This document shows, one piece after another, positions 61,814 to 64,000 of a DNA stretch of 64,000 nucleotides. Position numbers and translations under genes: made by a program. Source of the DNA: Henriciella sp. (GTDB lineage Bacteria; Pseudomonadota; Alphaproteobacteria; Caulobacterales; Hyphomonadaceae); NCBI RefSeq assembly GCF_029937755.1, contig NZ_JAPYPG010000004.1, positions 62,001 to 126,000 on the forward strand, in the 5' to 3' direction. The stretch's first letter is position 1. Every line of letters begins with the position of its first letter. The notes under the pieces were generated by a model that searched no databases, was not told the origin of the DNA, and was given only the letters and a program-made list of their open reading frames with translations.

Positions 61814-64000
61814 GCGCGTTGTGGCTTGCTGTCGGGCACCATCTGCGCGTCACCGAAGATGCGCAGGTGGATCATCAGCAGCGCCGGCAGGATGAAGATC
61901 AGCATGGCGGTCCCGAACAGGATACCGAAGCCGAGCGAAATCGCGGTCGGGATCAGGAACTGCGCCTGAAGGCTGGTCTCCAGGATGATCGGCGTCACAC
62001 CGAGAAAGGTGGTCAGCGTCGTCAGCATGATCGCGCGGAAGCGGTCCTGCATGGCTGCGATAACGGCCTCCATCGGGGCTTCGCCATTCTCGAGCCGCTC
62101 GTTCAGGAAGTCCGTCACCATCAGCGACGTGTTGATGATGACGCCTGAGAGACCGATGATGCCGAAGAAGGACAGCAGCGTCAGGTCCGCGCCCATGATG
62201 CCGTGGCCAAGCAGCGCGCCGACATAACCGAACGGAATGGCCGACATGATCACCAGCGGCTGGCTGTAGGAGCGGAAGTTGAGCGCCAGCAGCGAATAGA
62301 TCGCGATCAGCGCGAGCATGAAGTTGCGCGCGAGCACCGGCTGGGCTTCAGCCTGTTCCTCCTGGTCGCCGGAAACCCGCATCGTCAGGCCTTCATAGTC
62401 CTTCTGCAGGCGCGGCAGGGCGTCCTCGAACATGTATGCCGATACGATGTCGGCGGTCGTCACATCCTCGTCGACGAAGGCGTTCAGCGAATAGATACGC
62501 CGCCCGTTCACGCGATTGATAGCGGCAGGGGCCGGGGCGATTGAGAGGTCGGCCAGATTATACATGGGCAAATAGCCGTCACCGACCTTCACGCGAAGGC
62601 GCTTCAGTGTTTCCAGCGAGGCCCGCTCATCTGCGGGCAGACGGACCCGCACCGGAATTTCCTCGCGGTCGCGCTGGATCCGAACCGCCTCGGCGCCGAA
62701 GAAGGCCGCGCGAACTTCGCGCGCAAGGTCGTTCTGGGTGATGCCGTAATTGCGTGCCAGCGGCTTCAGCCGGATCTGGACTTCCTCGGTCGTGCGGAAA
62801 CGGTCATCACGGACATCATAGACGCCAGGACGCGATTCCAGTTCGCGGCGAAGCTTCAGCACAGCCTCGCGCGTCTGCTCGTCGGTACGCGCGGATATCT
62901 GCAGCTGAATGGGGGCGCCGGGACTGACGAGATCTGAGGTGAAGGTCAGCTTTTCCGCGCCCGGGATCCGCCCGGCCGCATCGCGCCAACTGCGCTCGAA
63001 ATCTCCGGCGGCGAAATCCCGCTCCCCGGATTCCATCAGCTTCGCGACAATGAATGCGCGGTTGCCTGATGCGCCACCGCTCGTTCCGCCGCCCGCCGGA
63101 TTGCCCTCATTGCCACCGAGCGGGGAGCCGATCTGGTAGAGCACGCCTTCAAGGGCGCCCTCGTCAGAAGAGACCTCGCTGGCAGCCACATCGGCAGCGT
63201 CCGCGATCTGGGCCGCGAAACGCCGTGTCTGGGCTTCCGAGCTGCCTTCGGAGAGCTCGAGTTCAGCGGTGACGTAATCGCCTTCGACCGCCGGGAAGAA
63301 GATGAACTTTACGTACCCGCTGGCCGTCAGCGACTGCGTGGCAAAGAGGATGCCGACGCCGATCAGGATCACCATCAGGGGCCGGACGACCACAAATTCC
63401 ATCGCCCTGCGCAGCGGCCCGTCCGTGAATGTCCGCAAACGAGCGGCAACACGGTCACGCACGGGGTCTGCAAGGCGGCGCGGTGACCAGCGTCCGGGCT
63501 CGCGATCCGTCAGGTGCGAGAGGTGTCGCGGCAGAATGAAGAAGCTTTCGATCAGCGACAGGCAGAGCAGGATGATCACCACGGCCGAAACCTGGCCGAG
63601 GAACTGGCCGAACAGGCCTGGCACCAGCAGGATGGGCACGAAGGCTGTGATGGTGGTCGAGACCGAGAACAGGACAGGCCGGGCAACCCGGGCAACCCCG
63701 AGCCTGGCGGCTTCCATCTGCTCATAGCCACGCCGCCAGTTGGCGTGGATGTTCTCACCCACCACAATTGCGTCATCGACGATAATCCCGATCGCGAGGA
63801 TGAAGCCGAACAGGGACAGCTGGTTGATCGTCACACCGAAGATGAACATCGGGAAGAAGGCCGCGATGAAACTGACCCCGACACCAAGCGCGACCCAGAA
63901 GGCGATACGCAGGTCGAGGAAGAGGAGGAGAAGCAGCGTAACGAGGCAGAGCCCCAGTATGGCATTGCGCACCAGAAGGTTGATGCGGGAGCGCAGACTT
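61810..64000 (-). CDS. RND-family efflux transporter, N-terminal part outside window
   Basis: About 730 C-terminal residues of an AcrB-like pump; the frame is open to the right edge (SLRSRINLL directly upstream of the apparent GTG at 63972), so the missing start lies beyond it. Visible are helices 2-6 with IVDDAIVVGENIHANW (the proton-relay Asp pair), the second periplasmic domain, and helices 8-12 with GIIGLSGVIINTSLMVTDF. The gene probably forms a tripartite system with an upstream membrane-fusion protein outside the window. Substrates are unknown. Confidence 0.9.
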   Translation of the reverse strand, partial: SLRSRINLLVRNAILGLCLVTLLLLLFLDLRIAFWVALGVGVSFIAAFFPMFIFGVTINQLSLFGFILAIGIIVDDAIVVGENIHANWRRGYEQMEAARLGVARVARPVLFSVSTTITAFVPILLVPGLFGQFLGQVSAVVIILLCLSLIESFFILPRHLSHLTDREPGRWSPRRLADPVRDRVAARLRTFTDGPLRRAMEFVVVRPLMVILIGVGILFATQSLTASGYVKFIFFPAVEGDYVTAELELSEGSSEAQTRRFAAQIADAADVAASEVSSDEGALEGVLYQIGSPLGGNEGNPAGGGTSGGASGNRAFIVAKLMESGERDFAAGDFERSWRDAAGRIPGAEKLTFTSDLVSPGAPIQLQISARTDEQTREAVLKLRRELESRPGVYDVRDDRFRTTEEVQIRLKPLARNYGITQNDLAREVRAAFFGAEAVRIQRDREEIPVRVRLPADERASLETLKRLRVKVGDGYLPMYNLADLSIAPAPAAINRVNGRRIYSLNAFVDEDVTTADIVSAYMFEDALPRLQKDYEGLTMRVSGDQEEQAEAQPVLARNFMLALIAIYSLLALNFRSYSQPLVIMSAIPFGYVGALLGHGIMGADLTLLSFFGIIGLSGVIINTSLMVTDFLNERLENGEAPMEAVIAAMQDRFRAIMLTTLTTFLGVTPIILETSLQAQFLIPTAISLGFGILFGTAMLIFILPALLMIHLRIFGDAQMVPDSKPQRA

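Overview
The window looks like chromosome of a Gram-negative, aerobic, probably aquatic alphaproteobacterium of the Hyphomonadaceae/Caulobacterales type. That placement is inferred from high GC, two TonB-dependent receptors, a FadL porin, non-phosphorylative sugar catabolism and BetI-type regulators; there is no rRNA or other marker to confirm it. I see no tRNA, rRNA, CRISPR array or phage genes.

Layout. 1-2100: the 3' end of a WD40-like gene cut off by an IS6-family element. 2350-15891: a complete L-fucose module with outer-membrane receptor, inner-membrane symporter, TetR and IclR regulators, mutarotase, GH29 alpha-L-fucosidase, the full oxidative route (fucose dehydrogenase, lactonase, dehydratase, 2-keto-3-deoxyfuconate dehydrogenase, diketo-acid hydrolase) and a Coq4-family protein at the 3' end. 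15893-16078: a decayed IS6 relic. 16320-25362: an AT-richer surface-polysaccharide module (WecE-type aminotransferase, PglD/NeuD-type acyltransferase, GtrA, GT2, WbqC, PhyH, methyltransferases). 25419-25545: a second IS6 relic. 25590-29271: three methyltransferase/glycosyltransferase/toroid genes and another methyltransferase. 29486-39453: a catabolic regulon (ALDH, TonB receptor, beta-hydroxyacid dehydrogenase, two BetI-like TetRs, PhyH, GMC oxidoreductase, MFS), followed by a LacI regulator.

40926-48112 is the most unusual part: a tight seven-gene minus-strand operon encoding two membrane proteins, two papain-fold (C1A) peptidases with glycine-rich tails, a zinc-ribbon Ser/Thr kinase, a zinc-ribbon FHA protein and an SPFH/zinc-ribbon scaffold. 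I do not recognise this as a named system. It is preceded by a phospholipase D and a FadL porin gene. 51162-58647 is a four-gene beta-oxidation operon (acyl-CoA dehydrogenase, thiolase, FadJ-type multifunctional enzyme, CoA-transferase). 58781-61813 is an arsenic operon (arsR, arsI, acr3) followed by a lipoprotein of the formylglycine-generating-enzyme family, and the window ends inside an RND efflux pump gene.

Two themes tie the window together. First, three IS6-family 3' ends in the same orientation bracket the fucose module and the polysaccharide module, as expected for serial IS6-mediated acquisition. Second, several regulons can be proposed from repeated sites: IclR-type boxes around the fucose regulator and the fucosidase promoter, an 11-bp motif shared by the two divergent promoters of the BetI-like cluster, and 11-bp-phased heptamers before arsR.
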